Positions 11,570-24,600 of a DNA stretch of 64,000 nucleotides are shown piece by piece. Every line of letters begins with the position of its first letter. Positions within the stretch are counted from its first letter, which is position 1. The notes under the pieces are model-generated. The model did no database searches. It worked only from the letters and a program-made list of their open reading frames with translations, and was not told where the DNA came from. Location of the stretch: contig OY727099.1 of the NCBI GenBank assembly GCA_963402885.1, forward strand, positions 26,927,001 to 26,991,000, given 5' to 3'. A program made the translations under genes and the position numbers. This stretch comes from Antedon bifida (taxonomy: Eukaryota > Echinodermata > Crinoidea > Comatulida > Antedonidae).

Positions 11570-14500
11570 ATTGACAACCAGCTTCACGACGCTCTATTTA
11601 CAACAGTGCTTAGACCATCACCACTTCCAAAAGATGTTGTCAAGAAATCTGGTTTTAAACCCTTCTTAGAAATGTCCCTGATAATGAGGCAGTCGCCTGA
11701 GAACAATCTTAATACTGTTAAGTAAGTACTAATTATTCTTGCTATTCCATCATTTATTACCAACAGTGCTTAAATTGCAGCAGGAAGATAAGAATTATTT
11801 GTTGTGTTTAACATAAAAGTTTGATCTAAAAAGAAAACAAAATACTCATGTAATTATAATTAATTATTATTATTAATTAAAATAACAAAACCACAACCCC
11901 ACACCCGCCCACCCTGGCAATATTAATAACATCACATTAATGTAACATCACATTAATGTAACATCGCATATGTGACACCACATTGATATTTTACCATGAT
12001 TGCAGGTATTTCAAGGTACTCTTACAAGAAGCTGTTGTCAAAGTTGATAACGGCTTTGTTCTTTCCGTTCTCGATATATTTTCTGGATTCATGAAGGAAG
12101 AAGATGATGTAAGTACGATTATTTATTTTATTTTGTTATTAATTTTTTTTTTTTTTTCAATTTTACATTATTTATTCGGGCTGTATCAAACCTAAAGTCT
12201 TCTGACTTACATGACCTTCCCACAAAAGACTGAACTTAGTTTGTGTATAATATATTCTCACGTGTTATAGATTTTTGTGAAATAAAATGAAATTGAAGTT
12301 TCAAAGTTTTATCATTGGTAACTGTAATGGCAAACAAAAGAATAATGTATTGTAGAGTATTTTGAATACATTCTAATTACTGTAAATACATTAATTTGCA
12401 CCGATGAAGGGCTAGTGTTGCCCGAAAGCTCTGAACATTTTTCTGGCTGTTTCACTGTATCATTTTGATTTCGCTTTTTTTTTTATTTTATTTTGTATCT
12501 CATTGAGATCCAGCCACTGATATCCACAGCATATCATTTTTTTCAGTAATTTGCCTTTGCATTTAATAATTATATGCATAAATAATAACATATACTGTAG
12601 TATTTTAAAATTGTGTTGTTGGAATTGAATTTTTTGTTTTTGTGTTTCAGGTTGTATACTTGAAAGCTGATATAGCCATGATCAAGAAGCCTCTACATGA
12701 GCTAACTAGCGGCATATCTAATGATCTTAGTAGACCAATTTATTTTGAATACTTCCACTTGTCTCCAATTAAGGTACGCTTAACAAATGATGCAGTTAAA
12801 TGTTATGTTATGTTGGGCATATCACTACCCTATTTGGGCATATCACTACCCTATTTGGGCATATCACTACCCTATTTGGGCATATCACTACCATATTTGA
12901 GCATATCACTACCCTATTTGGGCATATCACTACCCTATTTGGGCATATCACATTTTTTTTTCACACAGTTTGATAGTGTAGACAGAGCTTAATTCTATGT
13001 TTGTATTTTTTGTATACAGATAATTGTAAGTCTGTCATTAAGTGGGGAACCACATCGGACCACCAAGTCGCCAAAGTCATTCAAGAAGGATGTTTTTAAA
13101 TTCTTCATTGACTCAATTGGCTCCACTCTCACCGAGATCAGTGATGTTGAAATCAAGTAAGTGGCTTGACATGGTATCATTTTATTTTTCATGTCCTTAA
13201 GCAAAAAGAAAATTTGACTGAATGGTTAGGACACTTAGGACTATCATTCAGAAAGACTTCAAGTGTTCAATTCCTGATAAGAACAACTGCCAGTCCACTC
13301 AGAGTACCTGGTTGAAAATTATGGTGGCATGGAGAGGAACTGACCACCCTACCACATACAGTAATGCCAATGCTTAGCACAATGATCTCCTAACAACTCT
13401 CATTTGCCTACATTCAGAATGAATGTGGGACACATGTTTACCATTTACTAGTATACTAAGATTGATTAATATACACATTTTTGTATTTTTAAGACTTGGA
13501 TTTTTTGAGCGAAGCAATGTGATGTTGACCCAAGAGGAGCTCACTCGCAATGTGGTCAGTCACTACACTGGTCAAGCCATCAAGCAGGCGTATGTGTTTA
13601 TACTTGGCTTAGATGTACTCGGCAATCCTTACGGATTGTATAAGGATATCAAGGAAGGCCTAGGGGATCTGTTCTATGAGCCATATCAGGTAAACCAAAT
13701 CAAAGGTATCTCATTCACTGAACATGTAACCTTATATAGAGGATGATACACACAAAATAGATGCACAATCATAATCATCGTCATCCTCGTCTTGCTTTAC
13801 TGTTCTGGATTAGTAGAATCAAAAGATGTTACTTCTTTTTACTTTAAAAATCATTTTTTTAAAGGGTGCTATACAAGGGCCTGGAGAATTTGCTGAGGGT
13901 TTGGCTAGAGGTGTTGAAAGCCTGTTGGGACACACTGTGGGTAAGTTGAGTACATACTTAATACTTGCTATACTTAGTGTTCATTTATTGTCAACATTAA
14001 TTTGTATTGGTTCATTTGCATTCAGGTGGGGTTGCTGACTCTCTGTCAGGTTTTACTTCTGGTGTTGGCAAGACATTGGCTTTCCTCACATTTGATGAAA
14101 GTTACCAAGAGGTAGAATTATTATTTTATATCATGAATTCTCAGACTTTTTAATTAATTAATTTTTTTTATTATCAACCCAGGAATATGTTCATAAAATC
14201 TTCTGTTAATTTTATCATGTTTGAGTTTTTTTATGATTCTATACTTACTGTACTGTAAACGTTTTATATTTATGCTTTTGTTTAGAGACGGCTTCGTAAG
14301 ATGAAACGCAAACCAAGCAGTCTACCAGTCAGCATTTTGTACGCTGGACAAGGATTCCTCATGGTAACCTTTGACCTCACATTTTGTATTTCTTTTGGAT
14401 AAGCATTGAATGATGTACTGATCTTCATCACCACAAAAATACCCGCTTATTTACTTACTAACTTAAAACTTGTATGCTAACTTATACTTACAAGTGTACT

Positions 14501-16006
14501 TACTTACTAACTTACTTCCTAACTTAGAACTTACTTGTATGCTTACCTATACTTACAATTGTAATTTTTATGACATTAGGGTATTATTATGGGACTTGTT
14601 GGCGTGGTGTCAAGCCCAATCAAAGGCGCCCAAATGGATGGAATTAAAGGATTCTTCAAAGGTATTGGGAAAGGCATACTAGGTCTGTTTACACGCCCTC
14701 TAGGAGGTATAGTAGATGCTTCAACATTCATTCTTGAAGGCATTGAGAGGTCAACTGAGGTTGGAGAAGATGTGATGGCTCGAAAACGACTCCCAAGATT
14801 TATAAATCCAAACTTGGTAAAGATTGTTTAAATTACTATCATTTGTTGAACTTTGGGAAAAGTTTAATTATGCAATAAATAACATTTCTTCTTGTTTGTT
14901 GTAGGGACTAAAACCGTATTCTGCATATCAAGCCATTGGTAACGCTATCCTATTCAATGTTCGCCGTTCTGAATTTTACAAAACTGACATTTACTATGCT
15001 CACGCCGTGATACATTCAGAAGATGGAACTCCTGATGTTGCTTTGGTAACAAACAGGTCAGTGACCTTTGTATTTTTCACAACAGATCAATGACCTTTGT
15101 ATTATTCTGTTTGATGTGTCTTGCCTTTTCCCCTTTACCTGGCTATGACAGCCAATAGAAAACATTGAATTTAAAAGGTACTGTATACTATATGCTAGGT
15201 ATTATCTAACAAAATAACGCACCACTTTAGGTTCACCCAAAACATTTGCTTTCATGTTAAAGTTTGTGGACTTAGTTCATATATACAAACTGGATGTCAG
15301 TTGATAGAGTAAATGTGAAATATCATCATTAATCATATTCAAGGGGTAATTTTATTAATTTCTTTTTCTTTCAATTTATTTTAAGTAATGTAATAAGTAA
15401 ACGATTTTATTACATGTTTTTTCCAGACAACTTCTGAAGCTTGATAAATGTCGATGGTATGGCGGTTGGGATCTTGAGGAGTCTGACTTGTTTAATAACA
15501 TTACATCAGATACTGGGGTCGAAGGTCAAACAATTATGTTTAATATTAAGGTAATGGTGAATTGATGATATTTAACTGGCTAAATAGCTACAACATCCAA
15601 TCACTAGAGTGTGATCATCATTAGTTTCACTATGATTCATGAACAACCATGAATTGGAAATTATAACAAGAGTACTTGTTGATACTTTTTATGTACCTTA
15701 AATATTATTAACGTTATAACTAATATAATTTCAGGATGAAGATGGAGATATTTTAACAAAAGATATACAGTGCAATAATGCTGAAGTTGCTACGGTAACA
15801 GACATTTTTAGTTTCATTTTGAATAAAAGTTATTGATAAAGCTATTGATTGAAACGTATTGCTTACAATTTATTTATGCTTAGCCTTCAGAATTAATTTA
15901 AATTCATTGTTTTTCTCAGTGGCTGAATGATAAACTGAAGAATGCAATAGACTCACAACGGTTGGAAATCAAGCAAACTGGAGTATCTATACAGAGTTTA
16001 GATTGA
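11570..16006 (+). CDS. VPS13: VPS13 (A/C-like) lipid transfer protein, last 13 exons
   Basis: Exons: 11570-11721, 12006-12108, 12651-12773, 13020-13156, 13494-13689, 13865-13940, 14026-14111, 14286-14363, 14580-14816, 14905-15056, 15427-15550, 15735-15794, 15920-16006. Every junction has GT-AG and the phases agree, giving 536 codons and a stop. The protein starts in the family's IDNQL segment, followed by YFKVLLQE, then the ATG2-like C-terminal block ([52 protein letters not shown]) and a PH-like tail (RPLGGIVD...DIYYAHAVI...). VPS13 proteins move phospholipids in bulk between membranes at contact sites; this end binds the acceptor organelle. A and C paralogs resemble it most; the long C-terminal tail is like the invertebrate forms. 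The other 2,500 or so residues of a normal VPS13 are not found upstream. Confidence 0.92.
12398..12565 (+). mobile_element. Penelope-like terminal fragment in VPS13 intron
   Basis: About 165 bp are the same family as the tail at 880-1047, in the opposite orientation (shared words GGGCTAGT, TTTCTGGCTGTTT, GAGATCCAGCCACTGAT, CAGTAATTTGCCTTTG). It begins with the hammerhead-like stretch. There is no coding part; a solo terminal repeat or truncated copy. Confidence 0.6.
12815..12990 (+). repeat. 21-bp minisatellite within a MITE remnant
   Basis: Six full and one partial copies of GGGCATATCACTACCCTATTT run from 12815 to 12951. They end in a right terminus (GTTTGATAGTGTAGACAGAG) shared with MITEs at 61298-61446 and 63053-63147. 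The left terminus is missing. It lies in a VPS13 intron between 12773 and 13020. Confidence 0.8.
13209..13410 (+). repeat. Probable tRNA-derived SINE
   Basis: A degenerate A-box-like word (GAATGGTTAGGAC) is followed about 40 bp later by a B-box-like GTGTTCAATTCC, then a non-tRNA body (CCAGTCCACTCAGAGTACCTGG). It lies in a VPS13 intron. Confidence 0.45.
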
Positions 16007-18835
16007 CAACATTGATTGCTAATCACCATAGCAACAATATACTGGAGTAATGAAATAGTGTCGACGTGTACTGACTCTCACTACTAACTCTTCTTTTTAA
16101 GGATATTATTTTAAATGTGTCTTTGCTTTCTTGTATATTACTATCATTGTTTGACAATGTGTAAAGATTATTATATTTGCAAAAAGTCACTATTATAATA
16201 ATATTTTAAAGTGAGTATACAATGATAACATTGTAATCCAGTCTTATTCCATATATGTACATTATTACAAAACTTGCCAGTTATTTTGAAAACAAATTTC
16301 TTTCAATTTAAAGAGTTACAGTTTTGATAGAAATCTTGTGATTGATACAGGGATTAAATCCTGGTCATACTCGATTTATAACATCCAAAATATTTTTACT
16401 GAATTGTTGAAAAATATTGATTTTTATATTATATGTAAAATACACTGATATAAAATACATATATGTTATTATACCGTCGCATATGTTGCACCTCCTATTA
16501 ATATTTGCACTTTTATTAATGTAAAATCATACACCTTCCTATTTTTATATATATATATATATATTGTTAATTTAACATGTGCTCTAAATTATTAAGTAAT
16601 TATATATAAATCTCTTCTTGCAAGATCCTCTATTAATGGTATTGTTGTATTGTCATTATATGTATTACCATTTATTTTATTGTATTGTTTACCATTGATA
16701 GAAAAATGTTGAATTATAAGTAAATATACCTTATTAGTTATATCAGTATTAAACATGTTCACTGTGTGGTTTGGTGAAATAACATTCCTTTTATTTGCAG
16801 CTAAGTACAGTGGCGTAACGGCTATGAGCGCTCACTGGCTAAACCAGAGGCCCCGGAGCTTATGGGGCCCAGAGGAAGAAAATAGGCATTACAATATGTG
16901 GTCGGAAACCTCCAGTGTTGGAGGGTCACTTAGGGTGCCTAAACCAGGGGCATAATGTCTCTGTATGTTAACAATAGATTACATTTGTTATAGATATTAT
17001 AATGAGTTGAAAAATATTGATTTTAGTAATTATGGTAATATATTTATGTTATATATCCACCTGCTATCATATATATTTTATTGTGTTTTTGTGCAATAGT
17101 TCAGCTAACATTCTTCCACCATCTATCAATTCCACAGGAAATTATAAGTTTCTTTTGTTATACATTTAACATTGTGGCACTATGGTAAAGTGCTTCGCTC
17201 ACTATCTCTGTGTTCTGTGTTCAAATCTGATACTAGTGTATGCTTATAGTAATATTTGTATTATATTGGTAATTATTTATATTTTGTATTAATAGTATTC
17301 TAACTATGTCATATTTATATATATGGTTTAACTTTGTACTTTTTTCTTCGTAAAACGTAGTACTTATATTTGTAAGAATTGGTATTTGTAAAGTCATAGA
17401 GTTAGTTTCTGTTACAGTATTACCCATATTAATAGGCCACCTTTCTGAATCAAAACATCCCCTTACTAGGGTGTCCCTTGAATGTGGGTTGGCTGTAGTG
17501 TTAAAACATATATATTGCCATTTGTTGTTTTTCAGGAGAGTGTCCTCTGATAGGGGTGTCCTAGGCTGGTTCAACTGTATTAGAAAGAAGATAATTATTA
17601 TATTTTATGTAACACGATTGATTGATTGATGTTACAGAAACGCTGTAAATAACTAGTGATTTTAATTATCTATGTTTCATACTTATTTTCTTTTGCTTAT
17701 CAAAAATAAATTCGATCAAAAATGTTCACATGTTCGAAAAAAAATAGTTCACAACTAAATAGTATAAAGTTATTGTTTTTGTTTAATATCAAATTACTAT
17801 TGCTTTGCAGAGTTGGTAATTCTATTTAAATTAATTTCATGGTGCAAACAATATAAAATAACATGTAATCATATAAATGTAAACTAATTTATCTTATATT
17901 TTAAATTTTAAAATAGCTTTATGTTCTAATTATATCAGTATTAAGATAAACTTTCTCTATGTTTAAACTTTAGTACTAGTACAAATTTATTTTAATTTGT
18001 TCATAAAACACCCTCAAAAAAGGTGAAAAAATGAAAAGCAACAACAATTCAAAATCATGATTACTAGGTCTTAGATAAATATTAACTTATTACATACCTG
18101 TATTAGATATTGTGGTTTTGAAGTACACTGCAGTATTTAACTATTAAATAATGGAATATCTATTTTATATTAAATGTTATAATGTAATGATCTTATTTCG
18201 AAATTTAAATTTTTAACAATTAATGGTAACGTAGGCCAGCTTTCTACATCAGAAAAACAGAATTTAAAAATATGTCAATATTATGTTTATCCATAGAAAG
18301 CAAAGAAATCTATGATTTTGCTGGTTGTGAAAATGATTAAACTTGGTATTTGTAAAGCACATTTAGTATTCCACAGTGCAACTGATTTCAACTATTAGCT
18401 TATGTTCGTTTATATCTTAGTTAAAACATATTTAAAATTAAGATACTAAAATAGTAATATATTGCTTATACAAAATGTGGTACTCTAAAAAGATTGTGGT
18501 ACTGTACAAGAACTCTAAAGATAGCGGTAAAGATGTATTGATGTTTATGTTCATTAAAATGTTAATGAAATATAACGTAAAAAAGGTTTAACGTAAAAAA
18601 GGTTTTAGGTAAAACAGAATAAAGGAAGTGTTTCAATGGGAACTATACTAGATATTTTTGTTAATGCTGTACTATTTTAATTGTACATACGTGGACCTAT
18701 ATAAATTAGACTACTAGTGCAAGGCAGATATATATATTAGGCACACGCAACGTAATTTGACCATACAAATACCTAAATTAAATTATATTATACCAATAAA
18801 TTGACGGGTCATCTGTCGCTTGTGAGTGGTCAAAT
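16007..18835. other. VPS13 3'UTR and AT-rich gene-poor region
   Basis: No coding exon recognised. 16811-16960 is a GC-richer block starting CAGTGGCGTAACGG and rich in GGGGCCC-type words, probably a transposon fragment. 17172-17232 has a weak tRNA-like look (TGGTAAAGTGC ... TGTTCAAATCT). The remainder is AT-rich, with a (TA)n run at 16548-16564. Confidence 0.5.
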
Positions 18836-18934
18836 TAAGCTTGGTGCCCACTAGGACGCAGCGCCAGGAAGTAGACGCAAGCGAGTTGACCAATGACAAG
18901 CAAAGGTAATTCATCGCTTGTGATTGGTCAAATC

Positions 18935-21547
18935 CAGGCCCGTAGTCAGGGGGGGGTTTTTATGGTTCGGGCGAACCCCCCTTTACAGCGAACCCTCCCT
19001 TAACCGACTGCGAACCCCCATCCCCGACATCCCCAATACCTCACCACCCTCATCTCTGAAAATCCTCCAAATACGTGCCCCACAATACAAAAGGTTAAAT
19101 TGAAAAATTCGTTAACTCGTTCGTGAATAACTCATACCTTATTGTTAAACAAATGAATTGGTTGCCGAAAAATAATACGAATTTTTGGTCCCAGGATGTA
19201 ACATGATATTGACGTGAGCTTGGGCACGAACGAATCGTACAAAGGACACCGCTAGACAACCGCGTACCTATTGTTTCGATCACTGGCAGTCAGCATGCAT
19301 ATATAGCCTTCCGACGTACATCAAAAAATGGAACGCTGCGGTTACCTACAATATGTATGTGTGGCTATGAAGTATAGTGGATTATAGTAAATTTAATATA
19401 TTACACTATAATATCTATGGTATCATGTACTGTAGTTTACACCTATAGCATTCGATTATTTTTTTCTAGACCACCAGCCGATACGTAGGCCTACTCAACT
19501 GTATCAATACCACCTATTTACATTGATATATTTAGTTTCCTCAACAAATTGCTGTAAATAAATATAGATAGAGCTATCAGGGGCGGTCGCAGGACTATTT
19601 TAAGAGGGTTGCCCAAAGACTCCAGGGCTGTAGACACTGAGTATTTGAGCAAGAAAATTGTTAAATGACACCCCTAGATGGCCGCAAATGGTACTCTCGC
19701 ACGTAAAATTCATGATAATTTTTTTTTCGTTCAATGCGAACGTCACGGGGAGGTCCCCGATGAAGGTACCTTTGGTACGGTAATACATTCTAATAACTGT
19801 ATCAATTCAATCAATTAATGTAAATTAATTATCAATTAATAATTTTAAAAAGTTATACAAAAAATATGAAGCTGTTGCTATAAATATATTGAGCAAAAGG
19901 TTAAATTGTATAATTTGGAATTTTAATTCATTTAAAAATGCTAAATAAAGTCAGATGTTAAAAGCACCATTTCCAAAAATTCATTTTTATTTATCCACTA
20001 TAAACTTTACAAAAGTGTGTTTTAAACCACACTCCAAATAAAACATAGAAAAGAATGATAGGACATTTGCAGAAAGAAGCAAACTTTGCTCTGCTACCGG
20101 TATAACACGGTTCAAATTTCGGAACGTCTATAAATTACTACGGAAATTCGGCCTAATATTTACGAACGTACGGAAATGAAGATAAATATGGTACTACACG
20201 CATCGGAAATACAGAATACGCACAATTATGATTTGGCCTAAAAATTGGCTTTAGATTATGGAAAACCCCCGGCAAAACGCAATAATTATGGACAAATCGA
20301 TTATTAGCCTTGGCAATATGCCTAATATTTAAAAGGAATGAATATAGGCTATATTTCGTTTGTCGATGAATTTTTGAATTCATGTATGAATGATTGATCC
20401 ATTAAAGGTAATCTGTGATGGTTCTAGTAACACTGCTATGCGTGGGTAATTTGTGAATAACGTAGTATGCTACATACACGAGCCTAGATAGGGAAGATAT
20501 GTACTGTCGTTCATTGCGAGAGGAGGGGGAAGTCCGGTAATGTGTCATGAAAAATGTAACAAGCCAGAGATGAAATAAAATCACTAACATTTAGCTGATT
20601 GTCGTTGTTTTAGTCGTCGTCAGAAGTTTATCGACCGACATCTATTTCTCATGTGTTGAGCGTTTCTTTAATTGAATAATTTTGGATTTTCAGTAAATTG
20701 CCAATGGTTTATTCAAAGTAAAACTGTAACTAATCCCTCACTATTCAATCAAAATGTTATTGTTATACTACTATATTGTTGAAAAATGGATTGCGTGACT
20801 TGAAAATGGATTGATAGTAAAACGTAACAAAGATACGTTCTTGTCTGGTTATTAGGTATTCATGCTCCGATGAAGCAGAGGATTATTTTTGTAGCGTTCC
20901 ATTTAAAATGAAAAGAAATATTTTGGTTGTGAAGGTCGTTTTAACAATTAGGCTAATATCAAAAAATTCAACAATAATAAAATGCCCTGCAACTCTGTAA
21001 CTACTTTATGACTAAGCCTATCAAGTTCCGGGTCCGGATGGATATTGTATACGATGAAATGGAACTCAATTTTAATTTAGTGGCAGAAACAACATTTAGT
21101 ATGAAATTAAGGCTGTTGCCCGGGCCACAAGGGAAACACCCCTGGGTCCGCCCCTGGCTATAATAAGCATTGAATTTGCCTTCTCACCCAAATTGTGCTT
21201 TTTTGGGGGGGCTTGTAACTTGAACGCAAAACAAAATACCGAGTGAATGATCAAACAATCGGCGGTGGTTCCGCACACAGAGCACGCGCATATAACATAC
21301 GGCGGCAACAAATGTTATCGTGAGGAGGAGGAAAAAAGTACGATCGTTTTGTTCAATCGTAGCATGCTGCATGAGAGTGTTTTTCCGGCCAATTAGAGGT
21401 GCCATTTATCATGAATGTTATGTACGAGACTACCATTTCCGGCCATCAAGGGGTGTCACTAAATTCGCCTCAGACCCCACCCGCGGCGCAGTGACCCAAA
21501 TACTTATTGTCCGAACCCCCCCTTGACAGATCCTGGCTACGGCCCTG
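18935..21547. mobile_element. 2.6-kb non-autonomous DNA transposon nested in a MITE
   Basis: Left end CAGGCCCGTAGTCAGG and right end CCTGGCTACGGCCCTG form imperfect inverted repeats, both followed inward by runs like GGGGGGTT and CGAACCCCCC. The element is flanked by AAATC at 18930-18934 and at 21548-21552, a 5-bp target duplication inside the host MITE. No transposase is recognisable, so it moved with outside help. The TIR type (CAGGGCCGTAGC) is common in animal DNA transposons; I do not assign a superfamily. Confidence 0.75.
20395..21297 (+). repeat. 0.9-kb dispersed repeat, partner of 58888-59815
   Basis: This segment of the 2.6-kb transposon recurs in reverse orientation at 58888-59815 in an MMS22L intron. 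Shared words include TTGCCCGGGCCAC, CGGACTTCCCC (reverse) and GTGCGGAACCACCGCCG (reverse). The second copy lacks the outer TIRs, so it may be an internal deletion derivative or an independent repeat trapped in the first. Confidence 0.75.
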
Positions 21548-21641
21548 AAATCCCTTACGTTACGTCTTTGTGTTGCGTCGCTAGTGGGAACCACGAATTA
21601 CTTGCGTACGTCGTTGCGTTACGTCCACGTGTCACCAATAT

Positions 21642-24600
21642 TTAAACCATTGTATAAAATACATGAGACATAAGTAAATCTACCATTTCATTAACACATT
21701 CTGTTGGCATGTGTACGTCATTCGCGGATGGATATGACAATGCCAAATCCCATACGTCAATGAAATGCACAGGTACATCCGCATAAAGTTCTCTGATAAT
21801 TCTATTCATATCCCAGAATACCCAGTGATTGCTCTGCACTCTGGTTTGAAATATTTTATGATCACGTGGGTGTGAGCTTCTAATAGCAACTTTGACGTCA
21901 CTACACCGATTCATAAGTCGAACGATTGCTTCCTTTATGTAGAACATATGATCGCGGTACGTTGGTTCTGTCCAGGCGCCATAATGGGCCCAGTGTCCTA
22001 ATATTATGAGGTATTTACAATTGGAATGGCCAGGTAATCCATCTATCAATTCTGGCTCAAATTGTTCCATCACGTGTTTGATTGGGACCCGTTTACCGAG
22101 CGAGACTGGCAAACGATTATAGTGAAACTGAATAACAAAGTTGCTATATATTTGTTGAAAGTGCATCCGGCTAATATCGCCTAAGTTCCTGCGTCCCAGT
22201 CGGTTGTTCAGTGAAACGTACCATTGTTTAACCGTGGAATCTCCAATAATGTGTACTTCATGACCAGTGAGAGCAGCGTTTATATCAGATGTAGACCACG
22301 TTTTAGTTTTACATTCCAATGACTTCCACTTCCCGTATTCCCAATACCCGTTAGAAGATAGTTGAGGTCTAAAACCAATCCTGCATGGTGTTCTTGGTAA
22401 CGGTGTGGTCCTCTCATTTGGTATGGATTTCTGAACGTTTAAGTTTATTGAAAGAGGCACCCTTTCGTTGTAGAATGGGCTAAAGGAAAAAAACAAAACA
22501 ATTATTATGATTTATAAAACGTGCGAAGATGTTATGACACTACAATAATCATATTCAATGTTTCTTTTTTTAATGGGAAAGTTCGACTGGAAATGTTTAA
22601 CCTATAACAGTCGTTCTACAAACAACTCTATACCAAATATTAACACCTTAATTAGGAAACCAAGATCAATATAAACTTTTTCATGTGCTGAACATCGGTC
22701 ATCGTTACTATGCTAGATGCCGCTCAACCAGGTTTGTATTGTTTATGCAAATTAACTCATTTGCATATACCGCAGTTTTAACGCAGTTGGTTTTCCGCGT
22801 TAGTTCAGCAGTCAGGATACAGGCCGAGATTTGTGTACCAGTTTATCACGGGTTTTTATTTATTTACTTCGATTACTCAAGATTTATATTGCCTTACTTG
22901 TGGATTATATTTGTTACCGGTACATTTCCTTTGAAAGTATACTGAAATGGAACACATATTTCATACTGGATGGAGGTATGTTTTGCTATCTATTTTTAAC
23001 ACGATTCTCCTGTAGATTATCAGTATTGTTGTATGGCACGATTGACCATAAGTTGTATTACATTGTAGGTCAATTATAGGCTTAGGATTTTGTTAAATAG
23101 TTCAGTTTCGACAAATGACAGAAGTCCTATGAATTTAGACCTATATATTGACATAAGTGTAACTATAAGTCTGGTTCCCACTAAACGCAACGCAAGCGAT
23201 TTGATTATGAATTATCCAAACGTTTCGCTTACGTCCTTGCGTTGTCGTAGTGGGAACGAAGCTTAGACTACCTTTTAAAGTACTCGGTAAAATTGAACTT
23301 GTTAAGAAGACGATCCACAGGTTTGCTAATAGCATTTGTATTTTCATCCGATTCGATACTTTTAAGTTCATCACATCTGTGACGTAATGGTTGATCACAG
23401 ACAAAAACCGTGTCACCCATTCCTTTAGGTCCTCTTCCATACTCGCATTTTGACTCGAATAATCTCCCTCTTTTCACTCGACACTCTTGTTTTTCAATCT
23501 CCTTGTCATCTGTTTTATAGATTCCCCACCATAAAAAGGTATACTCATCCGGCCTGTATACTTGCCGTATCCAATCTAACGCTTCTGCCGTGTACACAAG
23601 CGTAAGATCCATTACCATGTCTCCAACAGATCCGATATAAAACCGTATTAAATAGGATCCGTTTTTCAAATCTGTTACACGACCAGAAGTGCTGTAAAGA
23701 TGTTGTCGGTCATGTAAAGTTGCAAACCAAAATTCACCGCCAACATTTCTTGATTTGTTTTGTCTATCAAAGGTTGTTACAAGAAAATCTACATAGTTCC
23801 CAGTTACTATTTGATCTTGTCCTGTTATAAGTTGCACACGTGTGTGTTTTGCACTTGTCAACGTGTTTCTATCTAAACTCGTAAAGTCTGTACTTGATTT
23901 TGAATTTAGAATTCTAACGTCGGTAGAGTTGATGACTTTCCTTAATTGTTCATGATAGGCAAGCCAGTTAAATTGCGTTGTATTGTTGTCTTCGTCTGTG
24001 TCATTATACACAAGCTTTCCAACAATCAGAAAAACCTAAAAATAAAAATGTTCAAATTTGACAAATTTGACATAACTAGAAAACAAAAAAATAAAAGAGC
24101 CTCATTTTGATTAATTTCATTTTTATTATTTTATTTTCAAGTGACAGAGATGAAAATCTCCACTAAAAACTAGACATGAAACTCGTCACTTTGACGAGTT
24201 AGTTATCCGCACCACGACAAACGCCACGTGCACGTCATACGTTGGAATATTGCACACAGATAAAGATTATGGCATTATGACAAGAACTGAAGAATATGAC
24301 ATGCTGTTAGTGCTGAATTTTGTGTCATATAGTATATACATGCAAACAGTATAAGCTGTATACATATTACATACAGTGTAGAATAGGTGAAATTACGGGA
24401 CCCGCCATTTATTCCAATTTTTAACATGGCGACGGTATCAAAATGAAACACTTAGATAGCAATTTCAGAAGGAAATTATCTCAGGAACAACATATTAACG
24501 TGTAGAAGAAATTTGAATACGTAAAATATAGATGCGCACCCTTTTAAATGTGATGAACTATTACGCAAAATATGAAAATACGACTTTTTTTATTCAACTG

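Larger units (their letters stand above)
18836..21593. mobile_element. GGTTCCCACTAG-type MITE split by a later insertion
   Basis: The left half (18836-18934) ends with the CCAAT word TGATTGGTCAAATC. The right half (21548-21593) ends GTCGCTAGTGGGAACCACG. Together they match the other MITEs of this family at 23167, 29726, 34066 and 34990. The 2.6 kb in between is another transposon. Confidence 0.8.

Noticed and set aside
12642-12992. 116-codon frame with repeated GISLPYL units
   Set aside because: The first part is a true VPS13 exon (12651-12773); the GISLPYL repeats are the 21-bp minisatellite read past the splice donor.
17172-17232. tRNA gene
   Set aside because: Only loose A- and B-box-like words; no cloverleaf could be drawn by eye. 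At most a SINE head.
22685-23079. Two plus-strand frames of 82-86 codons
   Set aside because: They lie in NXPE intron 2, are AT-rich and hydrophobic by composition, and have no splice or family support.
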